Of a stretch of 64,000 nucleotides of DNA, positions 42,642 to 50,943 are shown piece after piece. The DNA is taken from contig NZ_JAUSUT010000001.1 in NCBI RefSeq assembly GCF_030814215.1, forward strand, positions 1 to 64,000, in the 5' to 3' direction. A program made the position numbers and the translations under genes. Each line of letters begins with the position of its first letter. Position 1 is the stretch's first letter. This stretch comes from Amycolatopsis thermophila. Lineage in GTDB: Bacteria > Actinomycetota > Actinomycetes > Mycobacteriales > Pseudonocardiaceae. Under the pieces are notes generated by a model that saw only the letters and a program-made list of their open reading frames with translations, was not told where the DNA came from and searched no databases.

Positions 42642-44060
42642 CTAGATCTCCGCCGGGCGCGCCACGTGCGCGGCCGCCGCCACCACCGCCCCGTACTGCG
42701 TGGCCACCAGGTGGCGGATCGGGATCGTCCGGTAGTCACCGATCGCAGCGTCCCCGGCCAGCCACTCCCCGTGCCGCGACGCGACCCGCTCGCGGGCCGC
42801 GCGCACCGTGGGCCGCGTGTTGCCCACCGCCAGCTCCCCGTCCAAGGCGCGCAACAGGATCCCGCCGTAGCGCAGCCGGAAGCTGTGCGTGTCCTCGGCC
42901 AGTGACGCGACCTCGGCGACCGTCGCCTCGCGGTCGGTGTCCGGCTGGGCGCTGCGCCGGCGGGCACTGCGCCCCGCGGCGGCCATCATTCCCGCGAACG
43001 ACCGGCTGGCCCGCCAGAACGGCGAGTCCGGCACCATCAGCTCCGGCGTGACCGCGGTGATCGTCTCCGCCATCAGCGACGACAGGTCCGTCAGGGCCTG
43101 CGCGTGAGCGGCGAGCGCGGAGGCGTACCCGGTGCCGGCCGGGCCGTCGTCGTCGGCCGCTTCCGAGGTCCAGTACGGCAGTTCGGTGACCAGGGTCAGC
43201 GCGCCGTACCGGCCGGCGTAGGACGCGGTGCTGTCGCCCGCCGCGTTCGTCCACGGCTCGCCTTGCCCGGTCAGGTAGTCGTACGCGCCGCGGATCGACG
43301 AACCCTGGAAGATCGCGTCGTCGAGCCGCACGATGTAGGGCGCCTCGGGCTCGCCGCGGTCCAGCGGGAGGCCCACGTGCCCGGGCACCTCCTGCAGGAT
43401 CCGGTGCAGCGCCGGCTCGGCACGGCTGAGGTAGTAGTAGACGCCGCCGAGTTCCCCGTTGTGCAGCGAGCACACCAGGTCGGGGCGGTCGGAGTCGATC
43501 AGCCGCATCAGGGCCTGCGTCTCCGGCAGGGCCGCGTCGAAGTAGGCGTCCTTGTAGTCCAGCGGGAAGGTCCACTCGACCTGGTCCGGGCCGGCCGGGC
43601 GGTAGAAGTGCCGCGCGTAGTGCTCACGGGTGAACGGCCCGGCCAGCCAGCCCTCGTTGAGCCGCAGCCCGTCCGGGTCGATGCAGGCGATGATCCGCCA
43701 GCGGTGCCGCAGCCGGGCCCGCAACCCCGGGTCGGCGCACAGCCGGCTCGCCAGGTGCAGCGCGGTCAGCCCGCCGATCGGCTCGTTCGGGTGCGGCAAC
43801 CCGAACACCAGAGCCGTCGGGTCGCCGGGCTCACCGTCGACGGTCAGGCACAGCAGCGGCTCGCCGTGCCGGGACGTGCCGACGCGCTGCAACGTCGTGA
43901 TCTCGCGGTACCCCGCCGCCAGCGTCCGCAGCCCGCGGTTCAGCTCGTCGACCCCCGCGAACGCCCGGTGGTCCCCCACCCCGTCGATCTCCTTGACCAG
44001 CCATTCCGGCAGCGGCACGGATCCCCTCCTCGTCTCCGGGTGCTCGTCGGTCCAGTTCAC
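42642..44060 (-). CDS. M14 family zinc carboxypeptidase-like protein
   Basis: A 472-residue protein with an N-terminal M14 peptidase domain (about 40-330). Zinc ligands HPNEP (His, Glu) and the later His in VCSLHNGE are present; the catalytic Glu region TLVTELPYW near 295 fits. It has no signal peptide, so it is cytosolic. The roughly 140-residue C-terminal helical part is unassigned. Substrate could be a peptide, amide or murein fragment. Convergent with catC; no operon partner. Confidence 0.82.
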   Translation of the reverse strand: MNWTDEHPETRRGSVPLPEWLVKEIDGVGDHRAFAGVDELNRGLRTLAAGYREITTLQRVGTSRHGEPLLCLTVDGEPGDPTALVFGLPHPNEPIGGLTALHLASRLCADPGLRARLRHRWRIIACIDPDGLRLNEGWLAGPFTREHYARHFYRPAGPDQVEWTFPLDYKDAYFDAALPETQALMRLIDSDRPDLVCSLHNGELGGVYYYLSRAEPALHRILQEVPGHVGLPLDRGEPEAPYIVRLDDAIFQGSSIRGAYDYLTGQGEPWTNAAGDSTASYAGRYGALTLVTELPYWTSEAADDDGPAGTGYASALAAHAQALTDLSSLMAETITAVTPELMVPDSPFWRASRSFAGMMAAAGRSARRRSAQPDTDREATVAEVASLAEDTHSFRLRYGGILLRALDGELAVGNTRPTVRAARERVASRHGEWLAGDAAIGDYRTIPIRHLVATQYGAVVAAAAHVARPAEI

Positions 44061-44423
44061 CCGGATACGCCGCGGAAAGCGAGGGCCGAGCAGGCGAACG
44101 CCGTCCCCCGGACGGTAACAAACACCCGGCGGCCGCCGGGGCGTACCTGCGTGAACCGGCTCGACGAGGTTCAGGACCGGTACTCGCCCAGCCCCGGCAG
44201 GACCTCCGCGTCACCGTCCACTCCGGACAGACGGTCGCCGCGCACGGGGCCCGGCGCCGCCCGGGCACGGCAGCGGCACGGCCGGCGGCAGTTTCGGCAT
44301 CGCCTCGATCGCCCGAACCAGCACCGTCGGCCTCGGATTCACCCGAATGGCGCAGTCCGTTGCTGTATCAGGGCGCGCCCCGCGCGCGTCCTCGTAACAA
44401 GACCTCCCTCGGGACGGTGGGCT
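44061..44423. other. 363-bp intergenic region with a 16-bp GC palindrome
   Basis: Upstream region of both the M14 gene (minus) and the lipoprotein gene (plus). It contains CCCGGCGGCCGCCGGG at 44125-44140, a perfect palindrome with no loop that is not terminator-like in position. No convincing ORF, tRNA or promoter pair was recognised. Confidence 0.4.
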
Positions 44424-44918
44424 ATGCGACGGTTCCCCAGTGTGTTGCTGATCGGCGCGGCCAGTGCCGCGGTGGTGGCGTGCGGCGCGAAGTCGCCGAT
44501 CCCCGGAGAAGCGCCGGGGGACAGTTCGGTCGAGGTCACCAGCACCGCGACGGGCGGAACGGGTGGCGGGCCGGCGCCGGGCACCACCGGCCGGGGCACG
44601 ACGAAGGGTGCGGCGCCCGGCGTGCCCGGCAGCCCGATCGACTACGACAGCACGGTCCGGGTCGCCGGCCCGGAAAGCGCGCAGCGCGCCATCCGCAACG
44701 AACTCGCGAGGATCTGCGGCCCGGGCCGGTGCGGGGTGACCGTGCGGATCGTCGGGTCGGGCAAGTGCGTGCCCGACATCTCACCGGACCCGGTCCGCCC
44801 GGGCGGGACGATCACCATCACGGCCGGACCCTGTGACCAGACCGGGGAAACCGGCACGGAGGGGTCCACTTCGGAGGAATCGTCGTCCGCCGGTGAGACC
44901 ACCGAGTCCGGTGGCTAG
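44424..44918 (+). CDS. Secreted lipoprotein, hypothetical
   Basis: A 164-residue protein with a lipoprotein signal: MRRFPSVLLIGAASAAVVAC, lipobox VVAC, Cys20 as the lipidated residue. Then a Ser/Thr/Gly/Pro-rich low-complexity stretch, a small folded part (about 75-140) with three conserved-looking cysteines (ICGPGRCGV, GKCVPDI, AGPCDQT) and a Ser/Glu-rich tail. Function unknown. It overlaps the following membrane-protein start by 8 bp, so they are coupled. Confidence 0.8.
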   Translation: MRRFPSVLLIGAASAAVVACGAKSPIPGEAPGDSSVEVTSTATGGTGGGPAPGTTGRGTTKGAAPGVPGSPIDYDSTVRVAGPESAQRAIRNELARICGPGRCGVTVRIVGSGKCVPDISPDPVRPGGTITITAGPCDQTGETGTEGSTSEESSSAGETTESGG

Positions 44919-45795
44919 GACCCGGCTGTCGCCACCCCGTCCCCGGGCGCAGCCGCAGACCGGCCCGGCCAGGGCGCTGCGCGTGGTCGCCACGCTCGCC
45001 GCGAACGCCACGCTGCTCACCGGGCTGCTCTACTACTTCGGGTTCCTGACCACGCAGGTGTTCTTCAGCTACTTCCGCGTGCACTACACGCTGCTGGGGC
45101 AGACGACGCCGGAGATCCTCGCGCGCGGTGTGGACGGGTTGCTGCTGCCGGTCGCCGAGATCGCCGCCGCGGTGTTCCTGCTGCTCGGCCTGATCCGCTT
45201 CCTGCACTTCCGGTTGTCCCGGCGGGCCTGGCAGGCACTCCTGCGCCGGGCGACGCCGGTGGCCGCGGTGCTGGGGGCGGCGCTGCTGGCGGTGACGATC
45301 GCGATCGCGCTGGACCCGGTGCCCTACCGGCGGTTCACCGCGCTGCCCGGTCTCGGGTTCGCGCTGGCCGTCGTGCTGCTGATCTTCGCCTGGCGCCGGT
45401 GGACGTCACCGGCCGGCAGCGCGCTGGGCGTGGCGGAATGGCTGGTCGCCTACGCGCTGGTGACGTTCGGGCTGTTCTGGGCGGCGGCCGACTACGCCGG
45501 CCAGGTCGGCGTGCGCCGCGCCTTCGAGACCGAGCAGGCGCTGGCCGCGCGCCCCGCGGCGGTCCTGTTCAGCACCCAGGAGCTGAACCTCCCGGGCGAG
45601 GTCCACTGCCCCGCCGCGGACGGGTCGTTCCAGTACCGCTACCCCGGGCTGAAGCTGTTGCTCCAGTCGGGCGGCCAGTACGTCCTCGTCCCGGACGGCT
45701 GGCAGCGCACCGGAGCCCCGACGTACCTCCTCCCCCGGACGAACACGGTGTGGCTGGAGTTCGGCCCGCCGGGCACCCCCGCGGCCGGATGCTGA
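44911..45795 (+). CDS. Multi-pass membrane protein, hypothetical
   Basis: About 294 residues, with GTG 44911 chosen for its overlap with the lipoprotein gene; GTG/ATG further upstream (44833) lies inside that gene. Four or five hydrophobic helices follow a Pro/Arg-rich start (ALRVVATLAANATLLTGLLY; LLLPVAEIAAAVFLLLGLI; VAAVLGAALLAVTIAIAL; GLGFALAVVLLIFAW; VAYALVTFGLFWAAADY), then a soluble C-terminal part of about 90 residues. No family recognised. Possibly works with the lipoprotein at the cell surface. Confidence 0.75.
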   Translation: MARTRLSPPRPRAQPQTGPARALRVVATLAANATLLTGLLYYFGFLTTQVFFSYFRVHYTLLGQTTPEILARGVDGLLLPVAEIAAAVFLLLGLIRFLHFRLSRRAWQALLRRATPVAAVLGAALLAVTIAIALDPVPYRRFTALPGLGFALAVVLLIFAWRRWTSPAGSALGVAEWLVAYALVTFGLFWAAADYAGQVGVRRAFETEQALAARPAAVLFSTQELNLPGEVHCPAADGSFQYRYPGLKLLLQSGGQYVLVPDGWQRTGAPTYLLPRTNTVWLEFGPPGTPAAGC

Positions 45796-45799
45796 GCCG

Positions 45800-47365
45800 T
45801 CAACCGATCCTCCGCTCCTGCCCGGCCCAGTACGGCGCGCGCAGCGACTTCTTGTCGACCTTGCCGGAGGCGTTCAGGGGCAGCGCGGACACGAAGTCCA
45901 CGCTCTTCGGCGCCCACACGCTTCCCTTGCGTTCCTTCACCAGATCGATCAGCTCACCTGCGGCGACGTCGCAGCCCGGCTTCGGGACGACGACCGCCTT
46001 GACCGCCTCGCCCCACTTCGGGTCGGGCACGCCGAACACCGCGCAGTGCGCCACGGCGGGATGTTGCGTCAGGACGTCCTCGACCTGCCGGGGGAAGACG
46101 TTGAACCCGCCGGAGACGATCATGTCCTTCTTGCGGTCGACGAGGTAGAGGTACCCGTCGTCGTCGAGATAACCGATGTCGCCCGAGTGCACCCAGCCGC
46201 CCCTGATCGCCTCGCTGTCGAGGGCGGGATTGAGGTAACCGACCATCTGCCCCTCCTGCCGGGTGCAGACCTCCCCCACGTCACCGACCGGCAGGACGCG
46301 GTCGGACGCGTCCTGGATGCTCATTTCGACGTGGAACATCGGACGCCCCGCCGACGCCAGCCGGGCGAGTTCCTCGGGCGTGCCCGACCGGTGGTCCTCC
46401 TTCCGCAGTGTCGTCATGAACCCCGGTTCATGACCCGCGTAGGTCTGCACGAAGATCGGACCGAGCGCGGCCAGCGCTTGGCGAAGGCGTTCGGGCGCGA
46501 TCGGCGACCCGGCGTAGATCACCGTGCGCAGCGAGGACAGATCAGCCGCGGCGAGCCGTGGATGGTCGAGCAGCAGGTACAACGCGGTCGGTACCACCGC
46601 CGTCGCCGTGACCCGCTCCTTCGCGACGGCGTCGAGCAGCAGGTCGATGTCCAGGGTGGGCAGCATGACGTTCGTCCCACCACGGATGAAGGTCGGCAAC
46701 ACGAACGCGCCGGTGAAGTGAGTGAGGGGTGCTCCGTGGGCGAACACCTCGCCGGGCCGGGTGTCGGCGATCTCCATGCCCGCGGTCACGATGTAGTGCG
46801 ACCAGGCGTCGTGGGTGTAGATGACACCCTTCGGCGTGCCCGTCGTGCCGGAGGTGAAGGCGACGTAGGCCAGGTCGTGCGGGCCGGGCTCGGGCACCGG
46901 CGTCTCCGCGGGCGCCGCGCTGAAGACCAGCCCGTAGTCGGACGTTTCCGCCTGCGCCTCATCTTCGCCGAGCCGGATGTACCGGTGGAGGCCGGGCAGG
47001 CGGTGACGGAACTTGGCGACCACGGGATCGAACCGGGCGTGGTAGATCAGGGTCGAGGCGCCCGACTGCTCGAGGAAGAAGGCCAGATCTTCGGCCGAGG
47101 CGCGGGCCGGCATCTGCACCATCGCGGCGCCGGCCTTCCAGATGCCGTGTTGCGTGGGGATGAACTCGAGGCAGTTCGGCATCAGCAGGCCCACCCGGTC
47201 ACCCTTCCGCACACCGAGTTCATGCAGGCCGTTGCCGACCCGGTCGGTCCACTCCCGCAACTCCCGGTAACGGAGCCGCCGGGCGCCGTCCACGATCGCC
47301 ACCCGGTCCGGGTAGTAGGCGCAGGCGCGGTCCAGGACGCCAGGCAGCGTGCCCCACAACGACAT
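45800..47365 (-). CDS. Acyl-CoA synthetase / AMP-dependent ligase
   Basis: A 521-residue adenylate-forming enzyme. P-loop-like motif YVAFTSGTTGTPKGVIYTH, A8 region HSGDIGYLDDDGYLYLVDRKKD, and the C-terminal catalytic lysine in NASGKVDKKSL. The A5 motif reads QTYAGHEPG rather than the usual YGxTE. Its start overlaps the stop of the nitronate monooxygenase gene (ATGA). Probably activates a carboxylic acid; the substrate is unknown. Possibly linked to the importer or to the ACP/KASIII cluster. Confidence 0.93.
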   Translation of the reverse strand: MSLWGTLPGVLDRACAYYPDRVAIVDGARRLRYRELREWTDRVGNGLHELGVRKGDRVGLLMPNCLEFIPTQHGIWKAGAAMVQMPARASAEDLAFFLEQSGASTLIYHARFDPVVAKFRHRLPGLHRYIRLGEDEAQAETSDYGLVFSAAPAETPVPEPGPHDLAYVAFTSGTTGTPKGVIYTHDAWSHYIVTAGMEIADTRPGEVFAHGAPLTHFTGAFVLPTFIRGGTNVMLPTLDIDLLLDAVAKERVTATAVVPTALYLLLDHPRLAAADLSSLRTVIYAGSPIAPERLRQALAALGPIFVQTYAGHEPGFMTTLRKEDHRSGTPEELARLASAGRPMFHVEMSIQDASDRVLPVGDVGEVCTRQEGQMVGYLNPALDSEAIRGGWVHSGDIGYLDDDGYLYLVDRKKDMIVSGGFNVFPRQVEDVLTQHPAVAHCAVFGVPDPKWGEAVKAVVVPKPGCDVAAGELIDLVKERKGSVWAPKSVDFVSALPLNASGKVDKKSLRAPYWAGQERRIG

Positions 47366-48315
47366 CAGAACTCCTTTCCGGCCGGGCAGGCCTCGGCGAG
47401 GGAATCAAGGGGTACCGCTCGATGGGCCGTGTGGTACTCGGCCCGGGTCGACTCGACCAACTCGGCGACACTCTGCACGCGGCGGACACCGTGGGCGGTG
47501 TGTCCCGCGGCCCAGGCCCGGGGCGGGTCCACCAGGGATCGGAAGTCGAAAGTGGCCGGGTGCTCCCCGCTCCCACCGCTGCCCGCCGCCGCGAACGACC
47601 CGGCCAGGAAGTTCGCCGGCAACCCACTGGGTCCGCGGGACAGCACGATGTCATCGAGCGAGGCCTCGACGAGAGCGCGCCGGTAGTCGTCACCGGCGAG
47701 GCTCTCCTCGGTCGCGATGAACCGCGTGCCCATGTAGGCCAGGTCCGCCCCGAGCATCCGCGCGGCGAACAGCGCGACACCGTCGCTCACGCCTCCGGCG
47801 AGGACCACTGGTCCGTCGTAGCCCTCCCGGACCGCGCGCACGAACGCGAACGGGTTGTTCCAGCCGGTCTGGCCGCCGGCTCCCGCCGAGAGCAGCACCA
47901 GCCCGTCGGCACCGGCAGCGAGGGCCCGGTCCACGTGCCGCATCGTGGCGACGTCGGCGAACACGAGCGCTCCGGCGTCGTGCAGCGGCTGGATCACCGG
48001 TTCCGGGGAACCGACGCTCGTGATGACGACTTCTACGCGGTGGCGGACGAGGCAGGCCACGTCGTCCGCCAACCGGGGGTTCGACCGGTGAACGACGAGA
48101 TTGGGCGCCACCGGCGCGGCGGCCGCCGGGAGGACCTCGCGCATCCTCGTCAGCCAGTGGCCGAGCTGCGCGGGACTCCTCGCGTTGTGGGTGGGGAACG
48201 ACCCGACCACCCCGTGCCGGCAGGCGGCGATGACGAGGTCGGGACCCGAGACGGCCGTCATGGGCGCCGCGATCAACGGAAGGCGCAACCGTGCGGTCCA
48301 GGAGGAAGGAAGCAT
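47365..48315 (-). CDS. Nitronate monooxygenase (2-nitropropane dioxygenase-like, FMN)
   Basis: A 316-residue TIM-barrel flavoprotein. ATG 48315 is used, with GGAGA upstream; TTG 48336 is possible. N-terminal LPLIAAPMTAVSGPDLVIAA, VITSVGSPEPV, AGADGLVLLSAGAGGQTG, VLAGGVSDG and GADLAYMGTRFIATEES match the family's FMN site. Class members oxidise alkyl nitronates or act as enoyl reductases. Operon with the acyl-CoA ligase, divergent from the ABC importer. Confidence 0.92.
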   Translation of the reverse strand: MLPSSWTARLRLPLIAAPMTAVSGPDLVIAACRHGVVGSFPTHNARSPAQLGHWLTRMREVLPAAAAPVAPNLVVHRSNPRLADDVACLVRHRVEVVITSVGSPEPVIQPLHDAGALVFADVATMRHVDRALAAGADGLVLLSAGAGGQTGWNNPFAFVRAVREGYDGPVVLAGGVSDGVALFAARMLGADLAYMGTRFIATEESLAGDDYRRALVEASLDDIVLSRGPSGLPANFLAGSFAAAGSGGSGEHPATFDFRSLVDPPRAWAAGHTAHGVRRVQSVAELVESTRAEYHTAHRAVPLDSLAEACPAGKEF

Positions 48316-48438
48316 GCAGTTTTCTCCGAGCAACAAATGACCGGCGGGAAACAGTTCGGCGAATTAGACAAAAGAAGACGAGCGCGACCGAGAATGCGTC
48401 ACACCGCTCCCTGCCGCGTCCGTGAGCACCACTGGCTA

Positions 48439-48454
48439 TCTAACGCCCGATAAG
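48439..48454. promoter_or_regulatory. Operator-like site TCTAACGCCCGATAAG
   Basis: Shares TATCTA-N2-GC-N-CG-N-TA with the palindrome at 48749-48764 and has TATC/GATA symmetry. It lies 124 bp upstream of the nitronate monooxygenase gene. Possible second binding site of the same (TetR-type) regulator. Confidence 0.35.
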
Positions 48455-48706
48455 TAGGGCACGCGCGGGCGGGTTTGTCAAGTTCGCCTTCCGGACAACC
48501 GCTGTCGGCGAGCCGAACCAGTTGAACCTTTGACCATTCAGGACTGAAACTTCCTTGTACACCACGCATTTCCGCCTCAGATGGCGCCATCGAAGGGCCT
48601 ACAACAGACGGGAGCGTGATACCGAAGCGTTACCGCGACAAGGCGCTCGCGGACTTCGCCGCCTCACCCCAACGGGTGGTAACTCGGCCATGCTCGCCCC
48701 GAGGAC

Positions 48707-48734
48707 TTGTCTGGAATGCAAACCCGTGTATCTT
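48707..48734 (+). promoter_or_regulatory. Predicted promoter of the ABC importer operon
   Basis: TTGTCT (48707-48712), 16 bases, TATCTT (48729-48734), 60 bp before the permease start. A palindrome starts 15 bp downstream of the -10. Confidence 0.55.
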
Positions 48735-48748
48735 TCCCGTCAATCCTA

Positions 48749-48764
48749 TCTAGTGCTCGCTAGA
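48749..48764. promoter_or_regulatory. TetR-like operator TCTAGTG-CT-CGCTAGA
   Basis: Inverted repeat with 7-bp arms and one mismatch, just downstream of the predicted -10 and 30 bp before the permease ATG, a classic repressor position. The TetR gene at the end of the operon (55877) is the likely binder. Confidence 0.6.
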
Positions 48765-48793
48765 CAACCCGCGCCTCGGACAATGGAGCGACG

Positions 48794-49792
48794 ATGAGCG
48801 CAGTTCTCTCGGGGTTACGATCGTCATTCACGAACAAAATTTCCCAGGAACAGATAGTCCTGTTCGTGGTCGTGGCCCTCTTCGTGGTGTTCAGCCTGAC
48901 CCTCGACGGGTTCCTCAACGTCAGCAACCTCGTCAACCTGGTCCGCAGCGTCTCCTCGCTGGGGATCTTCGGCGTGGCGATGGCCGTCGTGGTGATCGCC
49001 AGAGGCATGGACCTCTCGCTGATCGCCTCGATGGGCGTGGCCACCGCGGTGGCGATCCAGCTGATGCGGACACCGGTCAGCACGCCGGTCGCGCTGCTGG
49101 CCGGTCTCGGCATCGTCGTCATCATGGGCCTGCTGAACGGGTTCCTGATCGCGTTCGTCGAGATCCCGGCGCTCTTCGCGACACTGGCCTCCGGGTTGCT
49201 GGTCTACGGCCTCGCCCGGACGACCATCCTGGACGGACTGATCGCGGAGCTGCCCGGAGACCGCCGGTTCGTCCTGGCGCTCGGACAGGGCACGGTGCTC
49301 GGGATACCGGTCCCCATCATCGTGTTCGCCGTCGTCGCCGTCCTCGCCCAGCTGCTGCTCACCCGCACCCGGTCGGGTCGCTTCATCTACGCGCACGGGG
49401 ACAACGCCGGCGCGGCAGCGATCACCGGTATCGCCGTCCGCCCGCTGACCATCGTCGAGTACACCGCCAGCGCCGCGATCGGGTTCGTCGGCGGGCTGGT
49501 CACGGCCGGCGCGGTCGGCGGACTCAACACGCAGGTCATCGACGGCTCGTTGATCTACGACGTGCTGCTCGTCGTCGTGGTCGGCGGCATCAGCCTGGTC
49601 GGCGGCCGGGGCAGCGTGCTCAGCGTCGTCGTCGGCACCGCGCTGATCGGCGTGATGCTCAACGGCATGACGATCCTGAACATGAACACCCACGAGCAGG
49701 ACATCATCAAGGGTCTGATCCTGCTGGCGGCGCTCGTGCTGGACAACCGGCTGCACCCACGCGACGAGGAGACCGTCCGCCAGGGCGACTGA
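48794..49792 (+). CDS. Ribose/sugar-type ABC transporter permease (RbsC family)
   Basis: A 332-residue permease of the BPD_transp_2 family with 8-10 helices. Signatures are VVVIARGMDLSLIASMGVAT, LNGFLIAFVEIPALFATLAS, AITGIAVRPLTIVEYTASA and GGISLVGGRGSVLSVVVGT. First gene of the importer operon (permease, binding protein, permease fusion, lactonase-like, ATPase). Confidence 0.93.
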   Translation: MSAVLSGLRSSFTNKISQEQIVLFVVVALFVVFSLTLDGFLNVSNLVNLVRSVSSLGIFGVAMAVVVIARGMDLSLIASMGVATAVAIQLMRTPVSTPVALLAGLGIVVIMGLLNGFLIAFVEIPALFATLASGLLVYGLARTTILDGLIAELPGDRRFVLALGQGTVLGIPVPIIVFAVVAVLAQLLLTRTRSGRFIYAHGDNAGAAAITGIAVRPLTIVEYTASAAIGFVGGLVTAGAVGGLNTQVIDGSLIYDVLLVVVVGGISLVGGRGSVLSVVVGTALIGVMLNGMTILNMNTHEQDIIKGLILLAALVLDNRLHPRDEETVRQGD

Positions 49793-49839
49793 CGCCCCGC
49801 ACATCCCGGAATTTCCACAAAGGACAAGGAGGTCCTCCC

Positions 49840-50916
49840 ATGCGTCCAATTCGTACCCGCGCCTTGCGCGCTCTCGCACTCGGCGCGGCCGCGACACTGA
49901 TCGCGACCGGCTGTTCCACCGGCACCAGGGCGAATTCGGCGTCGACGAGCAGCGGCCAGATTCCGCCGACCGCGTCGGCGGGCGAGCTCCGCGACCACGC
50001 CCTGCAGAGCATCGAGGGCAAGACGGTGGCCTTCGTCCCGGTGGGACTGGGCACTCCGCTGATGGAGGAGTGGAACCGGCAGATGGAGACCGGTTTCAAG
50101 GCCGCCGGCATGAACTACGTCCTGCGCGATCCCAACTGGGACACCGCGAAACAGGCCGAAGCGGTGCAGTCGCTGATCAACGAGAAACCGGCCGTGCTGG
50201 TGGTGCACAACTTCGACGTCCAGATCCTGGCCAAGCTCATCCAGCAGGCGCAGCAGGCGGGGATCTACGTCATCCAGATCAACATGGTCTCCAACTACAA
50301 GTCCGACGCGTTCGTCGGCGCCGACACCATCGACCTCGGCCGTCGCATCGCGACCGACATCGTTGGCCAGTGCGGGGCGAACACGCCCACCTCGCACGAA
50401 GTGCAGATCGTCCAGGGCGACGCGACCTCCGGCTTCACCCTGGACGTCATGGCGGGCGCCAAGGAGATCTTCGACCAGCACCCGGAGATCAAGATCGTGT
50501 CCACCCAGGCCGCGAACTGGGACCGCACCAAAGCGCACGACATCACGGCGACGGTGATCCAGCAGCACCCGAACCTGTGCGCCAGCTGGGGATTCTGGGA
50601 CCAGATGCAGTACGGCTCGGCGGCGGCGATCAAGGAGGCCGGCAAGCTCGGCCAGGTCAAGGTGTTCACCTCCGACCACAGCTCCATCGCCTGCGAGGGC
50701 ATCCGAGACGGGATGTTCTACCAGTCCTACGGCTACTCCGTGCCCACGCAGGGCAAGGACATCGTCGCCATCTCCAAGTACCTCCTGCAGTCCGGTCAGG
50801 CGCCGGGCACCGCGCGCATCGCCGACTACACGCCCCTGGTCAAGATCGACCGGACCAACTGGAACCAGCCGAACATGTGTTACGACGGCAAGAGCGACGG
50901 GCTCACCGTTTCCTGA
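49840..50916 (+). CDS. Sugar-type ABC transporter substrate-binding lipoprotein
   Basis: A 358-residue type I periplasmic-binding protein (Peripla_BP_4). Signal MRPIRTRALRALALGAAATL followed by IATGCSTG: lipobox IATGC. Domain about 60-330 with FVPVGLGTPLMEEWNRQMET, WDTAKQAEAVQSLINEKPAV and FGADTIDLGRR-like elements. Binds the imported ligand outside the membrane. Ligand not known; ribose/xylose-class proteins also bind autoinducers, polyols and aromatic glycosides. Confidence 0.93.
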   Translation: MRPIRTRALRALALGAAATLIATGCSTGTRANSASTSSGQIPPTASAGELRDHALQSIEGKTVAFVPVGLGTPLMEEWNRQMETGFKAAGMNYVLRDPNWDTAKQAEAVQSLINEKPAVLVVHNFDVQILAKLIQQAQQAGIYVIQINMVSNYKSDAFVGADTIDLGRRIATDIVGQCGANTPTSHEVQIVQGDATSGFTLDVMAGAKEIFDQHPEIKIVSTQAANWDRTKAHDITATVIQQHPNLCASWGFWDQMQYGSAAAIKEAGKLGQVKVFTSDHSSIACEGIRDGMFYQSYGYSVPTQGKDIVAISKYLLQSGQAPGTARIADYTPLVKIDRTNWNQPNMCYDGKSDGLTVS

Positions 50917-50943
50917 CCAGCCCGGCACCGAGAGGGACCCGCC

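Larger units (their letters stand above)
48316..48793. other. 478-bp divergent control region
   Basis: No gene is supported here. It has lower GC than its surroundings and carries the promoter elements and palindromes listed separately. It separates the minus-strand nitronate monooxygenase / ligase pair from the plus-strand ABC importer. Confidence 0.6.

Noticed and set aside
44125-44140. CCCGGCGGCCGCCGGG palindrome as a terminator or operator
   Set aside because: A loop-less GC palindrome is likely by chance at this GC content and is not near a gene end; kept only as a note in the intergenic entry.
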